NCBI GenBank assembly: GCA_947379975.1
Contig: CANCPF010000034.1
Span: 1 to 15,672 of the forward strand
Source of the DNA: Methylophilaceae bacterium
GTDB taxonomy: Bacteria; Pseudomonadota; Gammaproteobacteria; Burkholderiales; Methylophilaceae
Length of the DNA stretch: 15,672 bases
Direction: 5' to 3'
The stretch's first letter is position 1. Each line of letters starts with the position of its first letter. Shown piece after piece: positions 8,187 to 15,346 of this stretch. Both the position numbers and the translations under genes were made by a program. The notes beneath the pieces are model-generated. The model made no database searches, had not been told where the DNA came from, and was given only the letters and a program-made list of their open reading frames with translations.

Positions 8187-9902
8187 TTGAAAGCACATCT
8201 TACCCAATTACTGGCTATTGCCGCAAAAACTATTATTCAAAAAAATGGCGCGCCAGAGAGTACAGAGTTTAACATTTTGCTTGAGCGCCCGAAATCTGCC
8301 GAGCATGGTGATTTTGCTACCAACCTAGCGTTGGCATTGGCTAAACCGCTAAAACAAAATCCACGCACGATTGCCACACAAATTATTGAAGCTTTACCTG
8401 CCAGCGAATATATCGCTAAAACTGAAATTGCCGGCGCCGGTTTTATTAATTTCTTTTTGAGCGCGCAATCTCAACAAGTGGTAGTGAAAGACATTTTAAC
8501 TGCTGGCGCGCAATATGGCCGCAATAACAATGGCCAAGATGAAAATGGCCAACCGCAAAAAGTACAAGTGGAATTCGTTTCAGCCAATCCAACTGGCCCG
8601 TTGCATGTCGGTCACGGTCGTGGCGCGGCAGTAGGTGATTGTTTAGCGCGTTTGCTTGATGCGAATGGCTGGGATGTCACGCGTGAATTTTATTACAACG
8701 ATGCCGGTGCGCAGATTGATAATCTCACTATTTCTGTATTGGCTCGCTGCAAAGGTATTGCCGTTGAACATGAGAGTTTTCCTGAAAATGGTTACCGCGG
8801 TGAATATATCAATGATATTGCCGCCGCTTATTTAGCCAAACATACCGTGGTGGCAGATGACATTGAAGTCACGGCTAGCGGCGACATTAATAATCTTGAT
8901 TCGATGCGTAGTTTTGCCGTAGCCTATTTGCGCCATGAGCAAGATTTAGATTTAAAAGCCTTTCAAATTGAATTTGACGTGTTTTCACTAGAAAGCGCGT
9001 TGTATGCCAACGGCAAAGTAGAGCAAACCGTACAGGCCTTAATTAACAGCGGCCATACTTACGAGCTGGATAATGCGCTTTGGCTTAAAACGACTGATTT
9101 TGGCGATGACAAAGACCGCGTTATGCGTAAGAGTGATGGTGGCTATACTTATTTTGTGCCTGACGTTGCTTACCATGCGGATAAATGGAATCGTGGTTTT
9201 GTGCGTGTGATTAACGAGCAGGGCGCCGACCATCACAGCACGATTACTCGCGTACGCGCAGGCTTGCAGGCTTTAGATGTGGGCATTCCAGCCGCTTGGC
9301 CTGATTATGTATTGCACCAAATGGTAACGGTAATGCGTGGTGGTGAAGAAGTAAAACTGTCTAAACGTGCTGGCAGTTATGTGACCTTGCGTGATTTAAT
9401 TGAAGAAGTTGGCTGTGATGCCACACGTTATTTCTTGGCAGCACGTAGATCCGATTCACAATTAGTATTTGATATTGATTTAGCCCGCGCACAAACCAAC
9501 GATAATCCTGTATTTTATATTCAGTACGCGCATGCGCGTATTTCCAGCGTGCTAGCCCAATGGTTAAATCAGACCGAACTGTTAAATCAAGGCGCGGATA
9601 TTGCCAAGCTAAAAGAGGCCGATTTAAGCCCGCTGACTAATCCACATGAAACAGCATTAATGCAGCGTTTAAGCACTTATCCTGAAACGGTGGCTAACGC
9701 AGCAACAGAGTTAGCGCCTCATGTGATTGCTAATTATCTAAAAGAACTCGCCAGCGATTTACATAGTTATTACAATGAATATAAGTTTTTAATCGATGAC
9801 GAAGCCCTCAAACTTGCACGCTTAAGTTTAATTAGCGCGACACAGCAAGTTCTTAAAAATGGTTTAGATTTACTTGGCGTTGCCGCCAAAGAAAGAATGT
9901 AA
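8187..9902 (+). CDS. argS: Arginyl-tRNA synthetase
   Basis: This is a 571-residue class I aminoacyl-tRNA synthetase that charges tRNA-Arg with arginine in the cytoplasm. The N-terminal tRNA-binding domain (about 1-95) includes the conserved HGDFATNLAL. The HIGH-type motif HVGH is at 140-143 within PTGPLHVGHGRG. The second signature is KLSKR at 390-394, closer to canonical KMSKS than in some ArgS proteins. The C-terminal anticodon-binding domain starts near FYIQYAHARI and ends in LLGVAAKERM. The start is TTG 8187 (MKAHLTQLL), chosen by family alignment; no ATG or GTG fits upstream and the ribosome binding site is poor. A TAAAAT (8145-8150) may be the -10 box, without a good -35. It probably forms an operon with the SPOR gene 11 bases downstream. 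Confidence 0.97.
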   Translation: MKAHLTQLLAIAAKTIIQKNGAPESTEFNILLERPKSAEHGDFATNLALALAKPLKQNPRTIATQIIEALPASEYIAKTEIAGAGFINFFLSAQSQQVVVKDILTAGAQYGRNNNGQDENGQPQKVQVEFVSANPTGPLHVGHGRGAAVGDCLARLLDANGWDVTREFYYNDAGAQIDNLTISVLARCKGIAVEHESFPENGYRGEYINDIAAAYLAKHTVVADDIEVTASGDINNLDSMRSFAVAYLRHEQDLDLKAFQIEFDVFSLESALYANGKVEQTVQALINSGHTYELDNALWLKTTDFGDDKDRVMRKSDGGYTYFVPDVAYHADKWNRGFVRVINEQGADHHSTITRVRAGLQALDVGIPAAWPDYVLHQMVTVMRGGEEVKLSKRAGSYVTLRDLIEEVGCDATRYFLAARRSDSQLVFDIDLARAQTNDNPVFYIQYAHARISSVLAQWLNQTELLNQGADIAKLKEADLSPLTNPHETALMQRLSTYPETVANAATELAPHVIANYLKELASDLHSYYNEYKFLIDDEALKLARLSLISATQQVLKNGLDLLGVAAKERM

Positions 9903-9913
9903 GGATTAAATTA

Positions 9914-10573
9914 GTGATGAGTAGAGATTACAAACCAAGCCCTGAACGATCAAAACCAGCAAAAAAAGGCAATCTTTTTTTAACAGGCTTATTGATAGGT
10001 TTTTTACTCGGCGTTGCCGCATCACTAAGTGTGGTGATGTATATCAAAGGTGGCGAAAGCCCATTTGCTAGCCAGTCTAACCCTGACACCGGAAAATCTA
10101 TCTCGGATAAAATCCAAGATAACGCTAAAGCCGATGCTAAAGCGGCGGACGCAGACAGCAGCGCTTTGCCAACCGATGCCAATCCGAATGCAGCTGATGG
10201 CAGCACTGCGAATAAAGATGATAAGACGCGCTTTGATTTTTATAATATTTTGCCTGGAAGTGAGAGCGCAGTCAGCAAAGAAGAAGAAAGTAAGCTTAAA
10301 GAAAGCTCACAAGAACCTGTCGTTCAAAAAAGTTATTATTTACAAGTGGGTGCTTTTCAAACCAGCGAAGAAGCCGATAATATGAAAGCTAAATTAGCCC
10401 TACAAGGCTTTGAAGCTTTAGTACAAACTGCTAGCATTGCGGACAAAGGTGTGATGCACCGCGTGCGTGTTGGTCCGCTAAAAGATTTAGAGCAAATCAA
10501 CAAAACAAAAAATGATTTATTAAAAAATGGCTTTAAAGCTGATTTAATAAAAGTGAATAACGAAAACCAATAG
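9914..10573 (+). CDS. SPOR-domain membrane protein (FtsN-like architecture)
   Basis: This protein of 218 or 219 residues has a short basic cytoplasmic tail, one membrane span (about 21-45), a long Ala/Asp/Lys-rich periplasmic linker (about 50-135) and a C-terminal SPOR domain (about 139-216, SYYLQVGAFQ and MHRVRVGPL). SPOR domains bind peptidoglycan strands stripped of stem peptides at division sites, so a septal cell-wall role is inferred. It has the layout of FtsN but I cannot show orthology. The start is GTG 9914 or ATG 9917, directly adjacent codons; AAGGA at 9901-9905 lies 8 or 11 bases before them. This gene between argS and dsbA is a recurrent betaproteobacterial arrangement. Confidence 0.9.
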   Translation: MMSRDYKPSPERSKPAKKGNLFLTGLLIGFLLGVAASLSVVMYIKGGESPFASQSNPDTGKSISDKIQDNAKADAKAADADSSALPTDANPNAADGSTANKDDKTRFDFYNILPGSESAVSKEEESKLKESSQEPVVQKSYYLQVGAFQTSEEADNMKAKLALQGFEALVQTASIADKGVMHRVRVGPLKDLEQINKTKNDLLKNGFKADLIKVNNENQ

Positions 10574-10613
10574 GATTTGTGACGGTCTATCGTTCAATTC
10601 CTCGTTATAATTT

Positions 10614-10654
10614 AACGCATGATTGTCAGCCAAACTAATCGCCATGCGTTTTTT
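10614..10654 (+). terminator. Probable rho-independent terminator behind the SPOR gene
   Basis: AACGCATG (10614-10621) pairs perfectly with CATGCGTT (10643-10650) across a 21-base loop, and a run of six T ends at 10654. The large loop lowers confidence. A second hairpin using 10619-10628 would exclude it. Confidence 0.5.
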
Positions 10655-10670
10655 ATTGCGTGACAGTCAT
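10619..10670 (+). promoter_or_regulatory. Alternative hairpin overlapping the terminator upstream of dsbA
   Basis: ATGATTGTCA (10619-10628) can pair with TGACAGTCAT (10661-10670): ten pairs with one G-U. It shares 10619-10621 with the left arm of the terminator hairpin, so the two cannot fully form together. This is the geometry of an attenuator, but conservation is untested. Confidence 0.3.
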
Positions 10671-10739
10671 AATTAGCACGCTCTAAAACAGCAGCGAAGT
10701 TAAAAGAAAAGTTTAAAAAAGTTAAAAGGACCATTAAAA

Positions 10740-11399
10740 ATGAAAATGTTGTCAGTGAAAAATTTATTAAGCAGCTTAATATTATTAGCCTCATTTAGCG
10801 TGTTGGCAGACCCGCAAATAGGTAAAGATTACGATAAAACAGCACAGATTATTCCTACCGAGACCCCTAAAAAAATTGAGGTCACTGAAATATTTTGGTA
10901 CGGTTGCATTCACTGTTATCACATGGATCCTATTCTTGACGCTTGGGTCAAAAAATTACCTGCTGACGTAGTATTTAAACGCATGCCTGGCTTACCACAA
11001 CCGGCTTGGGCGCCAATGGCAAAAGCTTTTTACGCCATGGAAGATCTAAAATTATCAGCTAAATTACATACGCCGTTGTTTGATGCTATTCATAAAGAAA
11101 AATCACTTAACCCGACCGACGAAGTAGCCGCGATTGATTGGATGACTAAAAAAAGTGGTTTAGATAGACAAAAAATTGAGGATGCCTTTAAATCATTCTC
11201 TATGAATAATAAGTTAAACCGCGCGGCACAAACATTCCGTGCTTCTGGTGCGACTGGCGTACCTAGTTTAATTATTGACGGCCAATACATTACTTCTAGC
11301 ACCATGGCCGGCAGCAATGAAGAAGCGCTAAAAACAGCTGATTACATTATTGCTAATTTGCGTGCAGATAAAGCAAAAGCAGCTTCTGCAAAAAAGTAA
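10740..11399 (+). CDS. dsbA: Periplasmic thiol:disulfide oxidoreductase DsbA
   Basis: This 219-residue precursor introduces disulfide bonds into exported proteins in the periplasm and is normally re-oxidised by DsbB. A signal peptide occupies residues 1-23, with likely cleavage after SVLA. The thioredoxin-fold active site is C56-I-H-C59 in FWYGCIHC, and the cis-proline loop is V174-P175 (TGVPSLI). The inserted helical domain lies between them. There are no other cysteines in the mature protein. The C-terminus is a short Lys/Ala tail. ATG 10740 has AAAAGGA nine bases upstream; ATG 10746 is a weaker alternative. The 166-base gap to the SPOR gene holds two competing hairpins, so expression may be partly separate from argS. 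No dsbB is in the window. Confidence 0.95.
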   Translation: MKMLSVKNLLSSLILLASFSVLADPQIGKDYDKTAQIIPTETPKKIEVTEIFWYGCIHCYHMDPILDAWVKKLPADVVFKRMPGLPQPAWAPMAKAFYAMEDLKLSAKLHTPLFDAIHKEKSLNPTDEVAAIDWMTKKSGLDRQKIEDAFKSFSMNNKLNRAAQTFRASGATGVPSLIIDGQYITSSTMAGSNEEALKTADYIIANLRADKAKAASAKK

Positions 11400-11496
11400 G
11401 AGCAGCTAACATCGTCAAAAATATGACGGCGAAACATCTATAGTCAAAACGTCTATAGTTGCGTGATTTTTGCAGTCGCTGATTTAATAAAAAAAT

Positions 11497-11529
11497 CCGC
11501 TTTTATCTAAAGGTAAAAGCGGTTTTTTT
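11497..11529 (+). terminator. Rho-independent terminator after dsbA
   Basis: CCGCTTTTA (11497-11505) and TAAAAGCGG (11514-11522) form a 9-bp stem with an 8-base loop, followed by seven T. An A-run lies just before the stem. It ends 49 bases before the SDR start, separating the SDR gene from dsbA. Confidence 0.88.
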
Positions 11530-11578
11530 ATGCCACATATCTTTTACATTAACACTTAATACCATCAAGGCTAACGTT

Positions 11579-12382
11579 ATGAAAGTTTTTATTACCGGTG
11601 CTTCCAGTGGCATAGGCGAGGCGCTAGCGCTTGAGTATGCAAAACGTCATAGCAACAACAACACAATAATTGGCATAGCCGCCAGACGTAGTGAGCACTT
11701 ACAAAATCTACAATCTACTCTGCAAAGTCGTTACAATATTCAATGTGCTATTTACCCGCTAGACGTGCGTGATAGCCATGCAATGGCCAATGCAGCGGCT
11801 GATTTTATACAACATTATGGCGCACCAAATGTGCTGGTCGCTTGCGCAGGCGTAAGCTGTGGCACGCTAACCGAACATGTAGAAGATATCGCTGCCTTTA
11901 AGGCGGTGATGGACATTAATGTGCTGGGCTTAGTGCATACTTTTCAACCATTTATTGCGTCTATGCGTGCTGCAGCTAAACAAGGTGAAAATGCTCAATT
12001 AGTCGGTATTGCTAGCGTGGCTGGCATTCGCGGCTTACCCGGCGCCGGCGCATACAGTGCTAGCAAAGCCGCTGCCATCAGCTATTTAGAAAGCTTACGC
12101 GTAGAAATGGCGGCAGATAATATTGCCGTTACGACCATTGCGCCTGGCTATATTCGCACACCGATGACAGCTATCAACCAATATAAAATGCCGTTTTTGA
12201 TGGATGCTGATGTGGCTGCTACGAAGTTTATCAATGCGATTGAACATAAGCGCCGCTTCGTGGTGATTCCTTGGCAAATGGGCTGGGTGGCAAGACTCAT
12301 GCGTTTTATTCCACCATTTTTGTGGGACTTTGCCATGAAAAAAGCGCCTCATAAGAAGCGCTTAGATTGGGATTGGCTGTAA
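11579..12382 (+). CDS. Short-chain dehydrogenase/reductase (SDR family)
   Basis: This 267-residue classical SDR is an NAD(P)-dependent oxidoreductase whose substrate is not evident. The Rossmann motif TGASSGIG is at 6-13. Two arginines (AARR) at the end of the second strand suggest NADP(H). The usual NNAG appears as ACAG near residue 90. The catalytic set is complete: Asn in MDINVLG, S146, Y159 and K163 (YSASK), with the usual Ser-Tyr spacing. After PGYIRTPM, the C-terminal tail (FLWDFAMKKAPHKKRLDWDW) is hydrophobic then basic and may touch the membrane. ATG 11579 has AAGG eight bases upstream. It sits between two strong terminators, so it appears to be its own transcription unit, and it converges on ettA. 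Confidence 0.92.
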   Translation: MKVFITGASSGIGEALALEYAKRHSNNNTIIGIAARRSEHLQNLQSTLQSRYNIQCAIYPLDVRDSHAMANAAADFIQHYGAPNVLVACAGVSCGTLTEHVEDIAAFKAVMDINVLGLVHTFQPFIASMRAAAKQGENAQLVGIASVAGIRGLPGAGAYSASKAAAISYLESLRVEMAADNIAVTTIAPGYIRTPMTAINQYKMPFLMDADVAATKFINAIEHKRRFVVIPWQMGWVARLMRFIPPFLWDFAMKKAPHKKRLDWDWL

Positions 12383-12403
12383 ATAGGCCTAAAAAATCAA
12401 ATC

Positions 12404-12443
12404 AAAACCATCATTCCGTGCCTGACACGGAATGATGGTTTTT
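12404..12443. terminator. Bidirectional terminator between the SDR gene and ettA
   Basis: A perfect 17-bp stem has arms 12404-12420 and 12426-12442, a 5-base loop (CCTGA), A-rich sequence on one side and T-rich on the other. It starts 22 bases after the SDR stop and 5 bases after the ettA stop, so it serves both converging genes. Confidence 0.92.
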
Positions 12444-12447
12444 GTAT

Positions 12448-14112
12448 TTATCTTGTAATCGGCTTATAACGAATACGCTTAGGTTTAGCGCCATCTTCAC
12501 CCAAACGTTTACGTTTATCCGCTTCATATTCCTGATAATTACCATTAAAGAACGTCCATTGCGAATCGCCCTCGGCCGCTAAAATATGTGTGGCGATACG
12601 ATCCAAAAACCAGCGATCATGTGAAATTACCAATACACAACCGGCAAACTCCAACAAGGCATCTTCTAGTGCGCGTAAAGTTTCCACGTCCAAGTCATTA
12701 GACGGTTCATCTAGCAGCAATACATTACCACCAGAAATCAATGTTTTAGCCAAGTGCAAACGGCCACGTTCACCACCTGAAAGTTGGCCAACAATTTTTT
12801 GTTGATCGCCACCCTTAAAGTTAAAGCGGCCAATGTAGGCACGTGAAGGCGTTTCATAACGACCGACCGTTAAAATATCCGAACCGCCAGATATTTCTTC
12901 AAACACGGTTTTATCGCTGGCCAGCTCATCACGACTTTGGTCTACATAGGCCATTTTTACCGTTGAACCAATTTTAACCTCACCGCTATCTGGCTGCTCT
13001 TTGCCAGTAATCATTTTAAATAGTGTAGATTTACCTGCACCGTTTGGCCCAATAATGCCGACAATCGCACCAGCTGGTACGCTAAAGCTTAAATTATCTA
13101 TCAATAAGCGGTCTTTAAAAGCCTTGCTCACGCCGTTAAATTCAATGACTTGGTCACCCAAACGCTCGCCCGCTGGGATGAAAATTTCTTGTGTTTCATT
13201 GCGTTTTTGGTACTCAGCACTCGCCAATTCTTCATAGCGCGCAATACGCGATTTACTCTTGGCTTGACGTGCTTTAGGATTTTGACGCACCCATTCTAAC
13301 TCTGTGCTCAAGGCTTTACGACGAGACGATTCTTGTGATTCTTCTAAGGCTAAACGTGCTTGCTTTTGCTCTAGCCAACTAGAGTAATTGCCTTTCCAAG
13401 GGATACCATGACCACGATCTAACTCTAGAATCCATTCAGCAGCATTATCTAAAAAGTATCTATCATGTGTAACCGCCACAACGGTACCGGCGAAGCGCAC
13501 TAAATATTGCTCTAACCACTCCACAGATTCCGCATCCAAATGGTTGGTCGGTTCATCCAAAAGCAACATATCTGGTTTAGAAAGTAGTAATTTACACAAG
13601 GCCACACGACGTTTTTCACCGCCAGAAAGCGGGCCAATTTTTGCATCCCAAGGCGGTAAGCGTAAGGCATCTGCGGCGATTTCTAGTTGCGTGGTTAAAT
13701 CTGAACCGCTGGCAGCAATGATGTTTTCATACTTCGCTTGAAGCTCGGCTAATTGATCAAAGTCTGCATCTGGCTCAGCATAAGCGGCATAAACAGCCTC
13801 CAAATTAGCTTGTGCCTGCATGACTTCACCCATACCAGACTCAACTTCTTCACGTACTGTTTTTTCTGGATCTAACTGTGGTTCTTGCGGCAAATAACCG
13901 ATTGAAAGATTAGGCTGCCACTGTACTTCCCCTTCAAATTCTTTATCTACACCCGCCATAATGCGCAGCACGGTAGACTTACCTGAACCGTTCAAACCCA
14001 GCAAACCAATTTTTGCACCCGGGAAAAAAGATAAGGAAATATCTTTAATAATGGTCTTTTTAGGAGGAACAATTTTGCTCACGCGGAGCATAGACATTAC
14101 ATATTGAGCCAT
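12448..14112 (-). CDS. ettA: Energy-dependent translational throttle protein EttA (ABC-F ATPase)
   Basis: This 554-residue soluble ABC-F protein has the same length as E. coli EttA (555). EttA binds the ribosomal E site and gates entry into elongation according to ATP/ADP ratio. Two nucleotide-binding domains are present: Walker A GLNGSGKST at 39-47 and GPNGAGKST at 355-363; signatures LSGGE at 162-166 and LSGGERGR in domain 2; Walker B DEPTNHLD at 186-193 and DEPSNDLD at 468-475 (Ser replaces the usual Thr). The arm insertion lies in domain 1, and the linker carrying the P-site tRNA motif (about 240-325, ELEWVRQNPKARQAKSK) is intact. There are no membrane segments, so it is not a transporter. 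ATG 14112 matches the family start MAQYV; no clear Shine-Dalgarno is visible. Confidence 0.97.
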   Translation of the reverse strand: MAQYVMSMLRVSKIVPPKKTIIKDISLSFFPGAKIGLLGLNGSGKSTVLRIMAGVDKEFEGEVQWQPNLSIGYLPQEPQLDPEKTVREEVESGMGEVMQAQANLEAVYAAYAEPDADFDQLAELQAKYENIIAASGSDLTTQLEIAADALRLPPWDAKIGPLSGGEKRRVALCKLLLSKPDMLLLDEPTNHLDAESVEWLEQYLVRFAGTVVAVTHDRYFLDNAAEWILELDRGHGIPWKGNYSSWLEQKQARLALEESQESSRRKALSTELEWVRQNPKARQAKSKSRIARYEELASAEYQKRNETQEIFIPAGERLGDQVIEFNGVSKAFKDRLLIDNLSFSVPAGAIVGIIGPNGAGKSTLFKMITGKEQPDSGEVKIGSTVKMAYVDQSRDELASDKTVFEEISGGSDILTVGRYETPSRAYIGRFNFKGGDQQKIVGQLSGGERGRLHLAKTLISGGNVLLLDEPSNDLDVETLRALEDALLEFAGCVLVISHDRWFLDRIATHILAAEGDSQWTFFNGNYQEYEADKRKRLGEDGAKPKRIRYKPITR

Positions 14113-14151
14113 GATGATATTTTACTAATTTTAAAGATGAAAGCTTAACAG

Positions 14152-14214
14152 AAAGCCGGCTAGCTTGCTCGCTATCGGCTACAAAGTCGCGGCTTTGCCA
14201 GCCTGCGCTAGCTT
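14152..14214. repeat. GC-rich dyad cluster, REP-like in appearance
   Basis: A GC-rich patch sits in an otherwise AT-rich gap. GCTAGCTT occurs as a direct repeat (14159-14166 and 14207-14214). CAAAGTCGCGGCTTTG (14182-14197) is nearly self-complementary, with one G-T pair on each strand. AAAGCCG (14152-14158) pairs with CGGCTTT (14190-14196). There is no T-run. No second copy was seen in this window, so the repeat status is only suspected. Confidence 0.35.
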
Positions 14215-14263
14215 ATTATTATGGTCAAATTTACGCACGTAAATAAGCAGTGCCTAATATAGG

Positions 14264-14269
14264 TATAAT
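14264..14269 (+). promoter_or_regulatory. Likely -10 box of yaeQ
   Basis: A consensus TATAAT lies 32 bases before the yaeQ ATG. No convincing -35 hexamer is found 16-18 bases upstream, so an activator or a weak -35 would be needed. Confidence 0.45.
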
Positions 14270-14301
14270 GCAGCAACTATTAAAATCGAGCTGCAAGCAT
14301 T

Positions 14302-14847
14302 ATGGCAATAAAATCAACCATTTATAAAATCGACCTGCAAGTTTCAGATTTGGATCGTAATTATTACCAAGCGCACAGCTTAACATTAGCTAAACATCCG
14401 TCAGAAACTGACGAGCGCGTGATGGTGCGGCTAATCGGCTTTGCACTTTTCGCCAATGAAGCGCTGATATTTGGCAAGGGCTTAAGCGATGACGAAGAGC
14501 CCGACTTATGGCAAAAAGACTTAACTGGCGCTATCGAACTGTGGATGGACGTGGGATTGCCTACCGAGAAAGATATACGCAAAGCTTGTGGTCGTTCACG
14601 TCAGGTCGTCGTAGTGCTTTATGGCGGACGCATTGCTGATATGTGGTGGACAAGTAATAGCAAGGCCTTGCTTAAAACCAACAATCTTACGGTAATTAAT
14701 TTACCTGACACCAAAGAGTTAGCCAGCATGGCCGCACGCGGCATGAACATCAGCTGCACAATTCAAGATGGGCAAATCATGGTAGGCCATGATGGCGGTA
14801 GCTTTGAGATTACGCCAGTGATATTGAAAGAACCTAGTACCTACTAA
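14302..14847 (+). CDS. yaeQ: YaeQ family protein
   Basis: This 181-residue protein matches the length and wording of E. coli YaeQ throughout: MAIKSTIYK, the strongly conserved LTLAKHPSETDERVMVRL (about 28-45), GLPTEKDIRKACGR, MWWTSNSKALL and CTIQDGQIMV. YaeQ has a compact fold related to PD-(D/E)XK nucleases, but no firm biochemical activity; it was first linked to RfaH-like suppression and that role is doubtful. No signal peptide or membrane span is present. It is transcribed alone from a promoter-like TATAAT. The ribosome binding site is weak. A 17-base near-repeat spans the start region (14281-14297 and 14325-14341). It converges on the trigger factor fragment. Confidence 0.93.
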   Translation: MAIKSTIYKIDLQVSDLDRNYYQAHSLTLAKHPSETDERVMVRLIGFALFANEALIFGKGLSDDEEPDLWQKDLTGAIELWMDVGLPTEKDIRKACGRSRQVVVVLYGGRIADMWWTSNSKALLKTNNLTVINLPDTKELASMAARGMNISCTIQDGQIMVGHDGGSFEITPVILKEPSTY

Positions 14848-14861
14848 AGCCTGTTATAACT

Positions 14862-14901
14862 ACTTCACGCAATACTGTTAATATTGATTGTGTGAAGTTT
14901 T
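14862..14901 (+). terminator. Terminator after yaeQ
   Basis: ACTTCACGCAAT (14862-14873) and ATTGTGTGAAGT (14887-14898) give a 12-bp stem with one G-U pair and a 13-base loop, followed by a short T tract (TTTCTT after the stem). No T-run exists on the minus side, so it mainly suits yaeQ. Confidence 0.65.
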
Positions 14902-14932
14902 CTTAGCCTAAAACCATTACTTCCAACTAACA

Positions 14933-15343
14933 CTACTCGTCACCCATTAAATCATCAAACTTCATTTTTTTGTCGGTTAATTTAGCGGCAGATAATACCC
15001 AGTTCACAGCATTTTCTTCTGAAGCTAAAGCTCTGGCCTCATCTAGCCTATTGTCTTCGGCATAATACCAAGTGACAACTTCCGCGGGGTCATCAAAGGC
15101 TTGTGCCATCTGCTCAATTTTTGCACGGACTTGATCTTCGCTGGCATGCAGATTATTAGTGTTAATTAAAGCATTAAGCACTAAGCGTAACTTTGTCGTA
15201 CGTTTTGCCTGAGCTTCAAACATCGCTGGGTCTAAATTCACGCTGCTTGGCTCTACACCACGCTCTTTAAAATCTTTTTCAGTAGCCTCCATTACGCGAT
15301 TCAATTCAGCACCCACTAATGCGCGCGGTAATTCAAAATCAAA
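14933..15343 (-). CDS. tig: Trigger factor, C-terminal fragment (5' part missing at a junction)
   Basis: 136 residues match the C-terminal chaperone domain of trigger factor, the ribosome-associated folding factor. FELPRALVGAEL is the conserved entry to the domain, and FEAQAKRTTKLRLVLNALI, QMAQAFDDPAEVV and KFDDLMGDE follow the family to its end. The family is about 430-440 residues, so the ribosome-binding and PPIase domains and the start of the C-terminal domain, about two thirds of the protein, are absent. The frame stays open to 15391, but beyond about 15343 it only reads the antisense of GroEL, so that extension is not real. Downstream there is no clpP, the usual neighbour of tig; yaeQ converges instead. 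It is either a broken copy or half of a chimeric join. Confidence 0.85.
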   Translation of the reverse strand, partial: FDFELPRALVGAELNRVMEATEKDFKERGVEPSSVNLDPAMFEAQAKRTTKLRLVLNALINTNNLHASEDQVRAKIEQMAQAFDDPAEVVTWYYAEDNRLDEARALASEENAVNWVLSAAKLTDKKMKFDDLMGDE

Positions 15344-15346
15344 ACC
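15335..15346. other. Inverted junction between tig and groEL sequences
   Basis: The minus-strand trigger factor homology ends and the plus-strand GroEL homology begins within these 12 bases (AAAATCAAAACC). The sequence reads plausibly in both: FDF on the minus strand and KIKT on the plus strand. Such an overlap suggests microhomology at the join. Confidence 0.7.

Noticed and set aside
10050..10385. 111-codon plus-strand frame inside the SPOR gene
   Set aside because: It overlaps a well-supported membrane/SPOR protein in another frame, has very basic composition and no start signal.
10579..10638. 19-codon GTG frame as a leader peptide before dsbA
   Set aside because: The AGGA in front is too close (3 bases), no residue is enriched and it overlaps the hairpins by chance as easily as by design; kept only as a weak possibility.
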